From Monoplex corrugatus (taxonomy: Eukaryota > Mollusca > Gastropoda > Littorinimorpha > Ranellidae), in assembly GCA_030674185.1 (NCBI GenBank), contig CM060307.1, positions 47,086,181 to 47,150,180 of the forward strand: 64,000 bases of DNA, read 5' to 3'. The position numbers and the translations under genes were made by a program. Under the pieces are notes generated by a model. It searched no databases and was not told where the DNA came from. It worked only from the letters and a program-made list of their open reading frames with translations. Positions 61,031 through 64,000 of the stretch are shown piece after piece; within the stretch, counting starts at the first letter, position 1, and each line of letters opens with the position of its first letter.

Positions 61031-62212
61031 GTTTTGTTTTGTTTTGTTTTTTGCATAAGGGGTATAGGAATGAAACTTCCATGAGTTGGGATGAGTAGGG
61101 AATATTTGCGTTGGTGGGCAGAGGTTATGTATCCTTTTGTGTGTGTGTGGGGGGGGGTGGACTCCTGAGATGGATGGAGTAGGACGTTGATTATACTAAG
61201 AGGATGGTTGCTTTTTCATCTGCTTCTAGTTTTGGGGTTTTGTTTTACATTACAGACTCTGATATACATTACACTATGATGTAGCCTAAATTGTTCCAAT
61301 GACAGACTGATACAAAGATATAAAATCCATATGCTAGGTAAGATCATAAGACCTTGCTAATAAATTATGCTTATGTGCAGGTTTAGATGAAGGCTTAAGC
61401 CATAATCCTTTTGGATTTTGTCCACCTTAAGATATCAGCAGTGTTAATGAATAAGGCATTTATTCCAAGCACAGAGACGTTACCTTAATGAGAAAGTGAA
61501 AATGCACTGAATCTTTAAACCATTGTTTAGTGATCAATACTATACAGTGACTCATGAATGGTAAAAATCTCTAGCTTATTAACCATTCAAACTAGCCATC
61601 TTTTACACTGATTAAACCAAGCCGACCACTCTTCTGGACAGTGAAAACATTACAACACTAAACTGAAAAGCTTGCTTCACCCATTGGAATTGTAATGCAG
61701 TGCACTAATAAAAATAATAAATACATCAATCAAGTCAGCATCTGATCACCAAGCTAAACACTAAAAAGGCAAACAAACCAGGCTCCGTTTCAGGCACCAG
61801 CCATTCAGTAGTAGATTTCAGTAAGTTTTAAGTGTAAAGAAATCATTTAAAAAGTAATAAAACAAAACCAGATGAACAAAACAACGTTTCAAAAACAAAT
61901 TTTACTGACAGCAAACAAAACCCTAAAATCTTACAAACTGACAAGTTATCCAGATGTCCCTTAGTGGAGGATCCTTGAACACCACCTGATACAATAGAGA
62001 CACTGTAATTCTAAATAAATTCTACAAGAAAATGAGTCTTCTCCTTAACAGATGTCAACTTGCATTTCGAATTTTCATAAATCAACACGTTAGCCCTTGG
62101 TTTTCTATTTTTAAACTGTGTACTGGAAAAAATATTTCACAACTTGTACAATACCAATACTACACACAAAACACTTTTTCACATCTTCTACAATGCCAAT
62201 ACTGCACACAAA
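61031..62212. other. intron-like
   Basis: Low-complexity start, then A/T-rich sequence without an exon. Confidence 0.5.
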
Positions 62213-62215
62213 TGT

Positions 62216-62275
<60 letters not shown>

Positions 62276-62400
62276 GGGTGGTGTGTGCGTGGTCGTGCGT
62301 GCATGCGTGCGTGCGTGTGTGTGGTGTGTGTGGTGTGTTGTGTGCCGTGCCGTGTGTGTGTGCGCGTGCATGCGTGCGTTGCATGTGTGTGTGTTCACTG
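62213..62400. repeat. (TG)n/(TGCG)n microsatellite
   Basis: Ends 72 bases from the stop of the CENP-B-type exon, so it is likely within its 3' UTR. Confidence 0.96.
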
Positions 62401-62471
62401 GTCAATATGAAATAGTTCAGGTGACAGCTTCTTTCAGAGGAGATTTCTAACACTGTGACCAGTGATGAGAA

Positions 62472-62764
62472 TCAGGTGCTGTATGAATTTTCCTTTCCCA
62501 CTGTCCGCTCATACATCTCCAAAATCTCATCCTTCTTTTTAAGAATAGCGAAAACTTGTGTTTTAGAGATTCCAAAGGCAGTTGCTAGCTGTCTCTGACT
62601 CTTGGTGCTACTTTGTCGGATTAAATCCACACGCAGGTGTAAAGGCAACAGGTGTCGTTTATATGCAGGTAGGGCCATCATGGAAAACAAGCGAGCGCTT
62701 TCATCCGGGTTTCCCTCACTCCAGTCATGGACTACTTGACTATGTTGCCACTGGTTTCCATGTC
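62472..62764 (-). CDS. alternative terminal exon: CENP-B/Tigger-type helix-turn-helix
   Basis: First exon of the array in transcription order. The acceptor AG at 62766-62765 follows a pyrimidine run, and the frame enters with GA as the last two bases of a split codon (phase 1). It encodes about 97 residues and then a stop. Residues about 41-82 read as a CENP-B N-terminal / Tigger-pogo psq-type helix-turn-helix: a leucine-rich LRVDLIRQ helix, KSQRQLATAFGISKTQV as helix-turn-helix, then ILKKKDEIL. In CENP-B and pogo-family transposases this domain binds DNA. No DDE catalytic core follows, so only the DNA-binding part is present. Residues 2-30 are a Gln/His/Ser linker with no start codon needed if it is spliced from a common 5' exon. 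It could instead be a transposon relic, but the intact frame, acceptor and shared phase argue for a used exon. Confidence 0.82.
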
Positions 62765-64000
62765 CTTGAAAAGGGATACAGAAAACAGTTATTTTACTTT
62801 CTTACCTTAATTCTGAGTCAAATCTGGTGCAACCAGTTAACAAGAAATATCACAAAAATACTATTAAAAAAATTCACTAATGAATAAATCAAGCGTTTTA
62901 CTTACTCAGATACTCGTTTTATTTATTTTATCTATTTGTCACTTGCGAAATAGAATTCCAGTGAGACCAACACGCAAATGAAAGCATAGTGGTCGTAAAG
63001 GCCTGTCTTGGTCAATAATTTTGAGATAGAATTTTTCAAAGAAAACAAAATGTTCCTTCACAGAGTGCTCTAAATAATTCGGTTCAGTGGTGGCTGTTTC
63101 TTTGAGTTTGGTTGCCAAATGGAAAGGAAAGCTCCAACACCCCAACAAGAAAAATACACAATTTTTTAAAATTCACCTTCTTCCAAACTTTGTCATACCC
63201 CCATTTCCCTTTCTATCAAGGAAGGAATATGTGAAACTATCTTTCCAGGACTTTTCTTTTCAAATGAAATAAGAAACATCTGAATAAACACCAGGTATGC
63301 ATACTAAAATGACAAAAACAAGACATATGCAATTTTTCAGCTGACTGGCCTTTGTCAAGTGTATACCACAAAACAAAATACACTAGATTTTGGACAAAAC
63401 AGATCAGGCAACATTCAGGCTGATTTTTAATTAGAAAATCTCCTTGGCAAGTTTATTATTCTACAACATGATGTCTATAAAAAAAAATTAGTCACAGGAT
63501 TGTTCCAGTTGGCAATTAGTTTCAAAAGACATGGTCGATTAATAATTCGGATTAATAATTCGCAGTTTTTCTTCTTCTTATGCATGATACAGCTTCTGAG
63601 GGTACTCCCTACCTAAGCATATAAAATCATACAAACCCACCTACCTGCCAAGCGAATTCACACAAAACCAAGGGAATTCAGACAAAACCTACCTACCAAG
63701 CGAATTCACACAAACCTACCTACCAAGCAAATTCATACAAATCTACCTACCAAGCAAATGAAGGAGATTTTAGCGTATCTGACTGTTCTTTATCCCCGTC
63801 TTTGGGGAGCTAAAGACAGAAATACTGGTGAACAATCTGGAAGGAAGAAATAAAGTCTTGCGATGAAATGTGAACTTGACAGGAAAGAGAACCACCTTTA
63901 CTACCTAAAAGTAAACTAGGCAGCTCTTGTGGTTCCAAAACAAAAGTGAGCTTGATTTCTGTATAGAGATCTGCAGTACCCTACTACAGGTTTTTATATC
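62765..64000. other. sequence upstream of the array
   Basis: Must be intron if the common exon lies further right. A minus-strand frame at 62939-63148 (EHFVFFEKFYLKIIDQDRP) looks coding-like but has no good phase-1 acceptor. A very good acceptor at about 63842 opens only 14 codons in phase 1. Confidence 0.45.
63638..63757. repeat. 27-base repeats, about 5 copies
   Basis: ACCTACCAAGCGAATTCACA followed by CAAAACC, with substitutions. Confidence 0.82.

Noticed and set aside
62939..63148. Coding-like minus-strand frame upstream of the CENP-B-type exon
   Set aside because: No acceptor with a pyrimidine tract in phase 1, and no known family. Left unannotated as a gene.

Overview
This is animal nuclear DNA. 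The window is intron-like, very rich in (CA)n/(TG)n and (GA)n microsatellites, and carries decayed LINE, mariner and piggyBac-type elements. The repeat style and the LINE families suggest a lophotrochozoan, most likely a gastropod mollusc. That placement is inference; no conserved marker gene is present.

The main content is an array of at least 16, and probably 18, short exons, all on the minus strand and spread from about 62.8 kb down to 3.9 kb. Each has a recognisable 3' splice acceptor and an open frame ending in a stop codon, so each reads as a terminal exon. Apart from one broken copy, every exon enters in the same phase: one base comes from the upstream exon, and acceptor-to-stop length is 2 modulo 3. 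No promoter, start exon or shared 5' exon was found. The simplest model is one gene whose common 5' part lies beyond position 64000 and is spliced to one of many alternative last exons, the architecture of Drosophila lola and mod(mdg4).

In transcription order (right to left) the exons encode: a CENP-B/Tigger-type helix-turn-helix (62.5-62.8 kb); an unrecognised 96-residue tail (57.8-58.1); a BED/TTF-like C2H2 zinc finger (56.5-56.9); two piggyBac C-terminal-type zinc fingers (48.7-49.0, 47.7-48.0); seven exons with a 37-residue basic motif (44.7, 42.5, 40.9, 37.6, 29.9, 27.3, 26.1 kb); an ANTP/Hox-like homeodomain (19.4-19.7); three more basic-motif exons (17.1, 11.3, 6.6); an unrecognised exon (6.1-6.3); and a last basic-motif exon (3.9-4.2). 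Nearly all the recognisable modules are DNA-binding domains, three of them typical of transposases. The predicted output is a set of transcription or chromatin factors sharing an N terminus and differing in DNA-binding tail.

Between the exons lie about 17 copies of a palindromic element bounded by TTAA with CCCTTTGACTCCC ends (piggyBac-type MITE), a nearly complete TA-flanked mariner (14.7-16.0 kb), a second mariner remnant (9.6 kb), at least five LINE fragments (24.4, 51.9, 52.5, 54.4 and 60 kb), several minisatellites and many long microsatellites. No rRNA, tRNA or CRISPR array was seen.
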